A stretch of 64,000 bases of DNA, taken from contig CAVWCL010000020.1 in NCBI GenBank assembly GCA_963753485.1, positions 310,001 through 374,000 of the forward strand, in the 5' to 3' direction. The notes below the pieces were generated by a model, which was given only the letters and a program-made list of their open reading frames with translations, had not been told where the DNA came from and searched no databases. Source of the DNA: CAWDLX01 sp963753485 (GTDB lineage: Bacteria; Actinomycetota; Actinomycetes; Mycobacteriales; Micromonosporaceae). Made by a program: the position numbers and the translations under genes. Positions 17,298-26,066 of the stretch are shown here, piece after piece; the first letter of the stretch is position 1, and each line of letters begins with the position of its first letter.

Positions 17298-18617
17298 GTG
17301 CTGGCGTTCCTCCTACAGACCAAGGCGTGGACGGAGAGCGGGAGGTTCTTCCTGTTCGCCGTCTTCATGTTGGTGATCTGGATACTGTGGCTGATCCGGA
17401 TCGCGCTGGGCAGCTTCTACCGCCCGTGGCGGGAGCCGTTCCACACCACGACATCGGTGATCATCCCTGTGGTGGACGAGCCCGAGGCGCTGTTCCGGGA
17501 GGTTCTCGAGCGGATAACGGCGCAACACCCCACGGAAGTGATCGTGGTCATCAACGGGCCCCGCAACGAACCCCTGGAGAAGGCGAGCGCGCAGTGCGGG
17601 GTCCGGTGGGTGTGGACCGAGACTCCGGGCAAACGCAACGCGCTGCAGGTGGGCATCGGGCTGGCCACCGGTGAGATCGCGGTCCTGGTCGACTCGGACA
17701 CCATGTGGACCGAGTCGACGCTCAGCGAACTGGTGAAGCCGTTCCGCGACCCGAGGGTGGGCGGGGTGACGAGCCGTCAACGGATCATCGCGCCGGAACG
17801 GTCGATCTTCACCCGCTGGGCGGACTGGCTGGAGAGCGTGCGCAACGAGTACTCGATGCCGGCCATGAGCGTGCTGGGTACGGTCGGCTGCCTGCCCGGC
17901 CGGACCATCGCATTCCGGCGGGCCATCCTGGTGCGGCACATGAACCGCTTTCTCACCGAGCGGTTCCTCGGCGTGCTCCTCGAAGTGAGCGACGACCGGA
18001 CGCTCACCAACTACACCTTGATGGCCGGCTACCGGACGGTGTTCCAGTCCACCGCGCTGGTCTACACCGACGCCCCGACCGCCCTGCGCAAACTCGCCCG
18101 CCAGCAGTACCGGTGGGCCCGCGGCTCCCAGTACAACACCCTGCGCATGCTCTCCTGGATGCTGCGCCAGACCCCGGTGCTGGCCATGTTCTACACCGCC
18201 GACATCGTCATTCCGTTCGTCCTCGTCGGTTCGTACCTGTCCTGGGGATTCGCGGTGGTGACCGGCGCCAAGGCCGAGATATACCGCGAGCTGCCACTGC
18301 CGGCGGCCCAGTGGCAGGCGGTCGCGATGATCCTCGGCCTGACCGCGCTGGCCACCGTTGGATCGCTGGCGATCCGGTTCGGGCGGCACTTCGCGTACCG
18401 GCCGCGCGATCTCGTCTATCTGCCGGTCTTCATGGTGATCAACACGTTCGCGCTGATGCCCATCCGGGTGTTCGGCTTCTTCCGGATGGCCCACAATGCC
18501 GGCTGGGGCACCCGGCTGGGTGCCTTCGTCGGTGAGCGCACGCGCAATCCGGCGCTGGTCATCCCGTACCTGCTCGGCGGGTCGATGCTCGCGGCGGCGG
18601 TGATGATCAGTGTTTAG
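17298..18617 (+). CDS. Processive family 2 glycosyltransferase (hyaluronan/cellulose synthase-like)
   Basis: 439 residues. An N-terminal membrane helix (FFLFAVFMLVIWILWLIRIAL) is followed by a GT-A domain with TSVIIPVVDEPE, GKRNALQVG, a DxD-type VDSDT near residue 137, and QQYRWARGSQ, the Q(R/Q)xRW product-binding motif of processive synthases. Several C-terminal helices would form the export channel. The GTG start at 17298 has GGGGATGAG upstream. The stop overlaps the following GH26-like gene by eight bases. The combination indicates synthesis and secretion of a beta-linked polysaccharide, possibly a mannan-like polymer given the neighbours. Confidence 0.85.
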   Translation: MLAFLLQTKAWTESGRFFLFAVFMLVIWILWLIRIALGSFYRPWREPFHTTTSVIIPVVDEPEALFREVLERITAQHPTEVIVVINGPRNEPLEKASAQCGVRWVWTETPGKRNALQVGIGLATGEIAVLVDSDTMWTESTLSELVKPFRDPRVGGVTSRQRIIAPERSIFTRWADWLESVRNEYSMPAMSVLGTVGCLPGRTIAFRRAILVRHMNRFLTERFLGVLLEVSDDRTLTNYTLMAGYRTVFQSTALVYTDAPTALRKLARQQYRWARGSQYNTLRMLSWMLRQTPVLAMFYTADIVIPFVLVGSYLSWGFAVVTGAKAEIYRELPLPAAQWQAVAMILGLTALATVGSLAIRFGRHFAYRPRDLVYLPVFMVINTFALMPIRVFGFFRMAHNAGWGTRLGAFVGERTRNPALVIPYLLGGSMLAAAVMISV

Positions 18618-19722
18618 CCGCGATGGCCGGTCGATGAGGACGATCCGGCTCTGGATGGCGGTGAACGCGGCCATCCTCGCGGTGATCGCCGTCTGGGTGC
18701 TCTGGCCCAGCTCGTCCAACAGCACCGGCGCCGACGAGATCGCCTCCGGCCAGAGTGACAAGCCGATCGACGCCGCCCGCTCGGTGGTGTCGCTGCCGAC
18801 CAAGGCCGATGTACTCGCGGCGAAGCTGCCCCGGTTCGGCCTGAGCACACCGAGCACGCCGTGGTCGACAAAGGAGATCAACGCGGCCGCGAGCGCGGCC
18901 GGTGTCCACCCGACGTTGCTGCAGTTCTTCACCAAGTGGACCGAGGACTTCCGTCCCGACGCGATCACCCTGAGCTACGGCCAGAAGGCGCTGCCGATGG
19001 TCTCGTGGGAGCCGTGGGCGGGCGTGAAGAGCGGGCCATGCCAGTCGGCCTACACGTTGCCCAGGATCGTCAAGGGTTCGTTCGACCCATACATCACCCG
19101 GTTCGCCAAGGCGGTCGCGGCGCAGCAGCTGCCGATCGCGATCCGGTTCGCCCACGAGATGAATGGCAACTGGTATCCGTGGTCGGAGCGGTGTCCGGGC
19201 AATCCCAAGGGGGAGTACGTCAAGGCCTGGCGGCATGTGCACGACATCTTCACCGAGGTCGGGGCGACCAACGTGATCTGGGTGTGGAGCCCGAACATCA
19301 TCCGGCCGGTCCCGGGCGTAAACATCAGGGCGCTCTACCCCGGTGACGCCTACGTGGACTGGATCGGCATGGTCGGCTACGCCGTACACGAGTCGATGGC
19401 CGCGCCGGTCTTCGAACCCACCATCAAGCAGATCCGGGCATTCTCCAAGCTGCCGATCATCATCACCGAGACCGGTGTCCAGAGTGGACCGAAGAAGCCG
19501 GGCTGGATCAGGGACTTCTTCTCCTGGCTGGGCAAGCATCCCGACGTGGTCGGCTTCGTCTGGTTCGAGTACAGCCGGGACCAGGGGGCATCCGGAGACT
19601 GGCGGTTCACCGAGACGAGCGCCTCGACGGCGGCCTTCCGTCAAGCCATCGCGACCGTGCAGCTCGCCGGCCCGCCGGCGCACGTCGCCCCGGCGGCGCC
19701 ACCGGCCGCCGGTACGCGGTGA
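18610..19722 (+). CDS. Membrane-anchored GH26-like glycoside hydrolase (beta-mannanase fold)
   Basis: 370 residues. A single N-terminal hydrophobic segment (LWMAVNAAILAVIAVWVLW) anchors or exports the protein. The catalytic domain has RFAHEMNGNWYPW, carrying the acid/base Glu, and PIIITETGVQSG, carrying the nucleophile Glu, both diagnostic of GH26. A GTG at 18610 gives coupling to the upstream synthase gene; an ATG at 18634 is an alternative. Co-transcription with the synthase suggests it trims or releases the polymer. The substrate is not shown by sequence alone. Confidence 0.82.
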   Translation: MFSRDGRSMRTIRLWMAVNAAILAVIAVWVLWPSSSNSTGADEIASGQSDKPIDAARSVVSLPTKADVLAAKLPRFGLSTPSTPWSTKEINAAASAAGVHPTLLQFFTKWTEDFRPDAITLSYGQKALPMVSWEPWAGVKSGPCQSAYTLPRIVKGSFDPYITRFAKAVAAQQLPIAIRFAHEMNGNWYPWSERCPGNPKGEYVKAWRHVHDIFTEVGATNVIWVWSPNIIRPVPGVNIRALYPGDAYVDWIGMVGYAVHESMAAPVFEPTIKQIRAFSKLPIIITETGVQSGPKKPGWIRDFFSWLGKHPDVVGFVWFEYSRDQGASGDWRFTETSASTAAFRQAIATVQLAGPPAHVAPAAPPAAGTR

Positions 19723-19753
19723 TCCGGGTGACAGGTGGTGCTCGCGAGCGCGT

Positions 19754-19856
19754 CCTACGAGCGCCTCTTACGAGCGCCTCTTACGAGCGCCTCTTACGAG
19801 CGCCTCTTACGAGCGCCGCTCAAGGGCGCAGCTTAAGGGCGCCTCTTACGAGCGCC
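19754..19856. repeat. 13-bp tandem repeat between convergent genes
   Basis: The sequence TACGAGCGCCTCT recurs with period 13 at 19756, 19769, 19782, 19795 and 19808. Degenerate copies (CTCAAGGGCGC, CTTAAGGGCGC) and a final TTACGAGCGCC follow up to the stop region of the minus-strand gene. It fills the gap between the convergent GH26-like genes. It may act in termination, but no single dominant hairpin with a T-run is seen. Confidence 0.7.
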
Positions 19857-20820
19857 GGATGTCCGCGATGATCGCCCGGACCACCGGTCGCGCCCTGGCG
19901 TCCGTGGTGACGTCCCAGTCGACGGTGCCGACCTCGTCACCGAGGGACACCTTGCCGCGGGACTGACCCTGCGACAGCACGACACCCTTGAGCCAGCCGG
20001 CGTCGGAACTCAGCCACGAACGCAGGTCGGTGAGCCAGGCGACCCGGTTCTCCGCCGCCGTGTTCACCTCGGTCAGCAGTAGTGGCTTGCCGAATGTCGC
20101 GTGCATGAGCCGGATGCGGTCGGCGAACGACGCCACGCTGTGCTGCATCGAGCCGCCAAAGTTGATCATTGATGAGCCGAGGTCGTCGACGTACCCGGCG
20201 CCGGGCCAGTAGGAGCGCGCGGCCGCGGTGAAGACGCCGTCCGTCTGGTACATCTGCGGGTTCAGTGAGAAGACGAACCGAGCATTCTGCGCGCCGTCCT
20301 GCCGGAAGATGTCGACGATGTGCCGCCAGGCGGCGATGTAGCGGGCCGGATCGTGCGTCCACGGGTACCAGGTGCCGTTCATCTCGTGCCCGAACCGGAT
20401 GTGGACGGTCAGCGGCGCCGCGGCGACCGAACGCGCGAACGCGTGGATGTAGCTGTCCTGGCGCCCGGCCGCGATGGCGTCGTTGCTGTACGCCGGCTGG
20501 ACCGCGGCCTGTGCCGCGCCAGTGGCCGAGGTGTCCACTGGGGACCATGGTTCCCAGGTGACCATGAATGACTGCAGGCCGGCCGCGTGCGCCTGGGCGA
20601 AATGGGCGTCCAGCGTCCGAGCCCGGTTCCAGGACTCGAACTCCATCACCATCGTCGGAGTGGCACCGACCGCGTTGGCCCACTCCTCGATCCGCCATGG
20701 GTCCAGCGCCACCCCGAACTCCCGGGAGGTGGTGGTGGCGGCGGTCGACCGGAGGGCGCAGCCCGCGGCCGTGCCGGCGAGCAGGACCACGGCCGCGGCG
20801 AGCGCCACGAACTTTCTCAC
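19846..20820 (-). CDS. GH26-like lipoprotein
   Basis: 324 residues with a lipoprotein signal peptide (MRKFVALAAAVVLLAGTAAGC, lipobox at Cys 21). The mature part has RFGHEMNGTWYPW and PLLLTEVNTA, the same two catalytic-Glu motifs as the GH26-like gene facing it. It also has FMVTWEPWSP, parallel to VSWEPWAG in that paralogue. It is probably exported and lipid-anchored, acting on an extracellular mannan-like polymer. Its convergent arrangement with a paralogue suggests local duplication and inversion, or two-step processing. Confidence 0.82.
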   Translation of the reverse strand: MRKFVALAAAVVLLAGTAAGCALRSTAATTTSREFGVALDPWRIEEWANAVGATPTMVMEFESWNRARTLDAHFAQAHAAGLQSFMVTWEPWSPVDTSATGAAQAAVQPAYSNDAIAAGRQDSYIHAFARSVAAAPLTVHIRFGHEMNGTWYPWTHDPARYIAAWRHIVDIFRQDGAQNARFVFSLNPQMYQTDGVFTAAARSYWPGAGYVDDLGSSMINFGGSMQHSVASFADRIRLMHATFGKPLLLTEVNTAAENRVAWLTDLRSWLSSDAGWLKGVVLSQGQSRGKVSLGDEVGTVDWDVTTDARARPVVRAIIADIRRS

Positions 20821-20971
20821 CGCGGCATTTTCGCACCCGCGAGCGGCCCGTACCGGTCTGGACCGCGCGGGTGTGTCGCGTCTGCTTTGCGCGGTACGCC
20901 GGGTGCTGGTGGGGGTCAGGTGGTCATATCGCGGTGGCCGGGCCGCACGCCGGCCACCGCGCGCCGCACGG

Positions 20972-22063
20972 TCAGCGCCGACGACTCGGCACCCGGCCGG
21001 TCATGGTGGCCAGCATGGCGATGGCCGCGGCGACGAAGGTGAGATCCAGGACAAGGGAGAACGGGGAGAACGCGGCCACGCCCTCGACGTGGGCACTGGC
21101 CTGGAACACCGCCGCCGACATGAGGTTGATCAGGTAGGTGGCCCCGGTGACCGCCATCACCGCGCCGAGCAGGTAGCCCCACGGGGTCCGCCGCCACAGC
21201 AGCACGGCCGCGACCGCGAGCGGTGAGACGAAGATGACCAGGTCGGTGGAGTAGATCAGGTGCAGGGCGGTCGGGGGAGCGGCGCCGCCAGGCAACTGAC
21301 CGGTGATGACCTGGCGCAGGATGAAGTATCCCCACAGGCCGGCCAGGCCGAGGGTCACCATGCCGAACAGGACCGCCACCGACCGGGCCGGAGTACGCGG
21401 ACCGAACCGCGCCACGATGGGGTCCCGGTCCAGGTTGGACAGTAGGGAGATCAGCGCCCAGATGGACATGATCAGGATGGCGATGTGGGCGAGGAACCAG
21501 TCGTTGAAGTCGGCGCCGAAGACGACGTACGCGTAGTTGTAGATGGCGTAGCCGAGGGCGCCGGCCCAGACCAGCTGAGCCCGTTGGGAACCGGCCGCCG
21601 AGGCCAGCAGGGCGAGTACGAGCACCGGTACGACCACTGCCAGGGTGACCAGGTCGCCACCGCGCAGGGCCTGGCCCGCCCAGGGAATGTCGGGGTAGAG
21701 TCCCGCGACCCATACCCCGGCCGCTGACGCGGCCGCCATCAGCAGCGCCGCGGCTGCCGAGAGCAGATAAGCCATCCGCAACCCGGCCGCCGGATGCCGG
21801 GCGGGGCTCAGCCCGTCCGCGAGCGGTTCGGTTGGGCGTGGCTCAGCGGGTCGCGCGTCGGCCATACGCGGCTCGGCCATACGCGGCTCGGCTGTCCACA
21901 CGGTGGCTGGACGCGACTCAACGGTGCGTGCGTCGGCTGGACGCATGGCGGCGGTGCGTACATCGGCTGGACGCGCCTTGACCAGCTGCGGGCCCGGCGT
22001 GACCGCCGCGCCGGGCGAGTCGAGGTCCGCGCTCCGCGGACCAGTGAGAACAGGAGTATCCAT
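20972..22063 (-). CDS. Multispanning membrane protein with repetitive Pro/Ala/Arg-rich N-terminus
   Basis: 363 residues. Residues 1-95 are low complexity, with recurring short units such as RPADART, RPATVWT, EPRMA and RPAEPRP. After that come about eight hydrophobic helices (for example RMAYLLSAAAALLMAAASAAGVWVAGLYP and AQLVWAGALGYAIYNYAYVVFG). No catalytic motif was recognised. The ATG at 22063 was chosen because the longer frame runs antisense to other sequence. The repetitive N-terminus is presumably cytosolic and disordered. The function is unknown. Confidence 0.65.
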   Translation of the reverse strand: MDTPVLTGPRSADLDSPGAAVTPGPQLVKARPADVRTAAMRPADARTVESRPATVWTAEPRMAEPRMADARPAEPRPTEPLADGLSPARHPAAGLRMAYLLSAAAALLMAAASAAGVWVAGLYPDIPWAGQALRGGDLVTLAVVVPVLVLALLASAAGSQRAQLVWAGALGYAIYNYAYVVFGADFNDWFLAHIAILIMSIWALISLLSNLDRDPIVARFGPRTPARSVAVLFGMVTLGLAGLWGYFILRQVITGQLPGGAAPPTALHLIYSTDLVIFVSPLAVAAVLLWRRTPWGYLLGAVMAVTGATYLINLMSAAVFQASAHVEGVAAFSPFSLVLDLTFVAAAIAMLATMTGRVPSRRR

Positions 22064-22173
22064 GACTTCACATTGCACCCGGCGCCCGCGTCTGGTACGG
22101 CCACTCGACCTGTGCTGCTGGGCCGGCCGGCCCTGGACGCTCAGCTGGGGTGGTGCTGGCCCGCGGGAACCCG

Positions 22174-22600
22174 TTACGGGTGCGCGATGAAGAGCGCGGC
22201 GTCGTTGAACTTCGCCGCGATGTCGGCCGGGATGACGTCGTCCACCCAGACCAGGTCCCAGTTCTCGCGCAGCGTCCCGTCGGGCCCGTAGCGCCACTTC
22301 CCGTCGATCGTGCGCTTGTCCCCGGTGCCGGTGAGGGTGAACTCCACTGTGCCGGCGTCGGCCGTGGGCTGCCGGCTGGGCGCCTGGTTCCACCAGCCGG
22401 TCATCGTCGACCCGGAGGTGGTGCCGACCGTACGGCCGTCGTCATGTGCGTAGATCACCTTGACCGTCGAGCCTGCACGAGGATGTAGTGCTCGCCCCAC
22501 TGGGTGCTCGACCAGTGCCCGGCGAAGCCGGGATCGGTGGCCGCGGCAGTGCTTGCGCTGCCGCAGCCGGCAACCGGGCCGATCTGTCCGCCTGCAACGG
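22174..22600 (-). pseudogene. Frameshifted small lipoprotein-like gene
   Basis: Two frames appear to encode one protein. Upstream, the minus-strand frame reads GPVAGCGSASTAAATDPGFAG, then HWSSTQWGEHYILVQ, before going out of frame near 22476. The continuation GSTVKVIYAHDDGRTVGTTSG, up to FNDAALFIAHP, is in another frame and ends at 22174. A lipobox-like VAGC is visible, but no convincing start codon or signal peptide precedes it. Either a short indel and 5' decay made this a pseudogene, or there is a sequence error. The domain was not recognised. Confidence 0.5.
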
Positions 22601-22620
22601 CACAGACGCCGACCTCCCGC

Positions 22621-22674
22621 GTTAGGAAGGGCACCCTCTACAACCGAAAGCGTTAAGAGGGTGCCCTTGCTAAC
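22621..22674. repeat. Dispersed GGGCACCC inverted repeat, copy 2
   Basis: The arms GTTAGGAAGGGCACCCTCT and AGAGGGTGCCCTTGCTAAC pair over about 19 bases with one mismatch; the inner GTTAA lies next to the loop. It lies just downstream of the acyltransferase gene (stop at 22687, minus strand), so a terminator role for that gene is plausible. It is the same sequence family as 8974-9020 and 35486-35539. Confidence 0.8.
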
Positions 22675-22686
22675 GCCGAATCGGCG

Positions 22687-23889
22687 CTAACACGAAGATC
22701 GGGTGGTCCGCACCCGGGCCGCGAACCCGGCGACGGCGGCGACCCGGTTCGACAGTGCGCCGCGCACCTCGGCCCAGCTGCGGTAACGCTGGAAGGGCCG
22801 TTCGAACCCGGCCGCGAAGAGCCGGGCGAAGACGATGGTCGCCGGCACGATGATGACGAGCGAGAGCAGGAACGAGGGCACGCCGCGGGGGACCCGGCCG
22901 GCGACCACCCCCTCGTACAGGATGACCACGAGTGGCGCGTGGGTCAGGTAGAGGCTGTAGGAGAACGAGCCGAGGCTGCGCAGCGGCCGGGCCTGCAGCC
23001 CGCGGACCAGGGATCGTGGCCGGCCGGTGGCCACCGCGGCGAGCAGGCACCCGATCGCCGGGCCGAACGCGAGGTCGACCCAGAACAGGTGGCCGATCGT
23101 CCAGACCGAGCCCTGCCAGGCGATGGTCGCGAGCACGGGGACGGCGGCGGCGAGCGCGAGCCACGGCCAGGGCCACGACCGCACCCGCTGGCTGGCCGAG
23201 AGGATGCCGGCGGCCAGCACACCGGTCGCGAAGAGCGCGGCGAAGTCGGGTGCGACGGTCGGGAAGATGGCCGGCGGGGCGAGCACGCCGACGGTGGCCA
23301 CCAGGAGCGTGACTGCGGCGAGCATCACCAGGGCGTTCACCCGGCGGGCGACGAGCAGCAGCACCGGGAATACGACGTACAGCTGGGCTTCAATGGCGAT
23401 CGTCCAGAAGGCCCGATTGGGACTGGGCGCGGTGAGCACGTCCTGCAGCAGCAGGCCGTTGACGACGACCGACCCGGCGTTGGGCATCGCCTGCCCGGGC
23501 TGCGGCATGATCAACCAGGCCACGACCAGGCTGTAGGCCAGCGCCGCCCAGTACGGCGGCAGGATCCGCCATGCGCGGCGCTGAGCGAACCAGGCGACCC
23601 CACCGAGCCGCCAACCGGACCGGGCGGCCGAGACCGCCAGCGAGAAGCCCGAGAGCACGATGAAAACGACGACCGCGAACCGGCCGTAGATGAGCCAGCC
23701 GGCCCAGAACGGTGCCGTGTCGACGGGGTAGCCGGGGAACGAGCGCAGGAAGGCGTGGTTCACCACCACGAACAGCGCGGCCAACCCACGGATGCCGTCC
23801 AGGCCGACGACCCGGTCGCGCTGCGGCGGCGCCGGCGGGTCGGGGCTCGCCGCGGCGCCCGGCGATGCCGACCGGACCGCGAGGCTCAC
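22687..23889 (-). CDS. Acyltransferase family 3 membrane protein
   Basis: About 400 residues with ten hydrophobic helices. The N-terminus reads RDRVVGLDGIRGLAALFVVVNHAFL, the acyltransferase-3 signature (LDGxRGxAA, then a His near the end of the first helix). FVIVLSGFSL-like sequence and RRAWRILPPYWAAL follow, as in OafA/NodX-type O-acyltransferases. These move acyl groups onto surface glycans. A GTG at 23889 is taken as start, though the ribosome site is weak and the start is uncertain. It fits the polysaccharide context of the preceding genes. Confidence 0.8.
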   Translation of the reverse strand: MSLAVRSASPGAAASPDPPAPPQRDRVVGLDGIRGLAALFVVVNHAFLRSFPGYPVDTAPFWAGWLIYGRFAVVVFIVLSGFSLAVSAARSGWRLGGVAWFAQRRAWRILPPYWAALAYSLVVAWLIMPQPGQAMPNAGSVVVNGLLLQDVLTAPSPNRAFWTIAIEAQLYVVFPVLLLVARRVNALVMLAAVTLLVATVGVLAPPAIFPTVAPDFAALFATGVLAAGILSASQRVRSWPWPWLALAAAVPVLATIAWQGSVWTIGHLFWVDLAFGPAIGCLLAAVATGRPRSLVRGLQARPLRSLGSFSYSLYLTHAPLVVILYEGVVAGRVPRGVPSFLLSLVIIVPATIVFARLFAAGFERPFQRYRSWAEVRGALSNRVAAVAGFAARVRTTRSSC

Positions 23890-24030
23890 GACCAGCAGGA
23901 TATGCCGAACAGCGGTCGGCGGACATCGGACGACCCCACCCCGGCCCGACGGTCGGTGCTCGGCTGGCCGCTCGGCGGGTTCAGCTTGGCCCGGGGCGTG
24001 CACTACGGTCCTGCTGTGGCCAACCGTGAG

Positions 24031-25905
24031 ATGTCACCGTCGCCGTGTCCGGATCGACCGAGAAGTCTGCGCCGCAAGGACGTCGGCTTCTGTTTCTTCC
24101 GGCCGAAGCGCCCGGTCAGCTGGCTGGCACCGGTGCAGTTGCTCACCACCGGCCTGCAGGTCGGCCTGGCCGATCGCTTGGGCGCCTACCTGGACAAACG
24201 TGAGCTGCAGCAGCTCTTCGAGCAGCCGCCGCTCGAGGAGCCAGGGGGCCGTGACGGGCTGTGGTTGGACTACGTCGCGGACACCGGCGACGGCTTCCAC
24301 GCGACGTATGCGATCGCGTACCTGCTCGGGCAGCGCCAGTTGGCGGTGAAGGGCACCGCGGCATTGCCCCGGGCCCAGGTGCTCGTCATGGGTGGTGACC
24401 AGGTCTACCCCATTCCCAGTGGGGAGGCGTACGACGACCGGCTACGGGGGCCGTTTCGAGCCGCCCTGCCCGATGTCGAGCCGGGGGAGCCACGGCCGAC
24501 ACTCTACGCGCTGCCGGGCAACCATGACTGGTACGACGGCCTGACCGCGTTCTTCCGGATCTTCGCCGGACTGGCCACCACCGTCGGCGGCTGGGACACC
24601 CGCCAACAGCGCAGCTACTTCGCCATCAAGCTGCCGCAGAAATGGTGGCTGTTCGGCCTGGACGCGCAGCAGGGCGCGCACATCGACGACCCCCAGCTGG
24701 AGTACTTCCACTCGGTCATCGCGGAGCAGATGGAGCACGATGACCGGATCATCCTCTGTACGCCCGAACCGGCCTGGGTGGAGGGTCAGCGCAACGACAA
24801 CGAGTACTCGGCGGTCGACTACTTCCTACGCAAGGTCATCGATGCGGAGGGCCAGCAGCAGTGGCTGACGAAGAAGCACCCGGATACCGGTCTCGAACCC
24901 AAGCGGGTGGCGGTTCCGCTGATGCTCTCGGGCGACTGGCACCACTACTGCCGTTATCAGAGCAGCGACACGATTGGTGAGCCCCGCCAGCTCATCACGA
25001 GCGGGGGCGGCGGCGCCTACCTCTACGGCACCAACCGGTTGCCCCGCTCGATGACGGTACCGCCGCCCAACATGCGCCCGCCCAAGTCCAGTGAGGAGCG
25101 CCGGTACCGGCTACGCAAGCGGTTCCCGTCGTTCTGGCGGTCGGTCTGGCTCGGGCTCGGGGCCCTGGTCCGGCTTCCGCTGCGCAACCCCACGTTCGTC
25201 CTCCTCTTAGGACTGTTGCAGGGCCTGCTCCTCTACGCCGAGCGGCGCGAACCTCGGGTGATCGGCGTCGGCGAGGTCATCATGGCCGGCATCCTCTTCC
25301 TGCTGGCCCTGTTCCTCGCCGCCGGCCTGAGCACGGGGCGAAAGCCGTGGATCCGGATCGGTGTGCTGACCGTGCTGCATACCATCGCGCAGGTGGAGAT
25401 CGGCCGGGTCGTGCTGCCGCTGTGGAACCGCTTTCCCGGTCTCGACCTGTCATTCTGGAAGCCGTCGAGCGACCTGGAACGCAGCGTGTTCACGATGACC
25501 CGCACCGTGCTCACGGTGGGGCACGATGTCGTGCAGTACCTGGCCTATGGCCTGCTGGCCGGCATCCTGTCGGCCGTCGTGGTCGCGGTCTACCTCATCG
25601 TCGCCAGCCTGTTCGGCCTGAACTTCAACGAGCTCTACGCGAGCCAGCGCATCGAAGGCTACAAGGGTTTCCTGCGCATGCACATCGCCCGGGACGGCTC
25701 ACTCACCATCTACTCGATCGGGGTACGCCGGGTGCGGCGGATCGGCCCGAGCTTCGTGCGCTGGCACTGGCGGGCACAGCCGAAGGCCGAGGCGTACGTG
25801 CCGTGGTTCCGGCCACGGCGGCGGCTACGCCCGCACCTCATTGAAACCGTCCGGATCCCTCCCGCGCAGGACAGTACTCAGGTGTTGACCGCCGGCCCGG
25901 TCTGA
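24031..25905 (+). CDS. Membrane-associated metallophosphoesterase
   Basis: About 624 residues. The N-terminal half carries calcineurin-like phosphoesterase motifs: VMGGDQVYP near residue 120, ALPGNHDWYDG near 160, and LSGDWHHYCRY near 305. The C-terminal half has several hydrophobic helices (for example NPTFVLLLGLLQGLLLYAE, VIMAGILFLLALFLAAGL and YGLLAGILSAVVVAVYLIVASLFGL), followed by a basic tail. The start is uncertain (ATG 24031, or GTG 24016 in frame). The substrate is unknown. It is divergent from the acyltransferase. Confidence 0.8.
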   Translation: MSPSPCPDRPRSLRRKDVGFCFFRPKRPVSWLAPVQLLTTGLQVGLADRLGAYLDKRELQQLFEQPPLEEPGGRDGLWLDYVADTGDGFHATYAIAYLLGQRQLAVKGTAALPRAQVLVMGGDQVYPIPSGEAYDDRLRGPFRAALPDVEPGEPRPTLYALPGNHDWYDGLTAFFRIFAGLATTVGGWDTRQQRSYFAIKLPQKWWLFGLDAQQGAHIDDPQLEYFHSVIAEQMEHDDRIILCTPEPAWVEGQRNDNEYSAVDYFLRKVIDAEGQQQWLTKKHPDTGLEPKRVAVPLMLSGDWHHYCRYQSSDTIGEPRQLITSGGGGAYLYGTNRLPRSMTVPPPNMRPPKSSEERRYRLRKRFPSFWRSVWLGLGALVRLPLRNPTFVLLLGLLQGLLLYAERREPRVIGVGEVIMAGILFLLALFLAAGLSTGRKPWIRIGVLTVLHTIAQVEIGRVVLPLWNRFPGLDLSFWKPSSDLERSVFTMTRTVLTVGHDVVQYLAYGLLAGILSAVVVAVYLIVASLFGLNFNELYASQRIEGYKGFLRMHIARDGSLTIYSIGVRRVRRIGPSFVRWHWRAQPKAEAYVPWFRPRRRLRPHLIETVRIPPAQDSTQVLTAGPV

Positions 25906-26066
25906 CCGGAGACCCCATCACGGTGATGGTCTGGAAGGCTAGTGATGGAGACTGATGCGTCGTGCCATGGCTGGGTTGGCGCCGGTGAGGCGGCCGGCGC
26001 TCGATCCGGCCCGGTGGCGCCGGCGGTCGGCGGTGACCGCGACCCGCGGCGGTAGCCTGACTGGTC

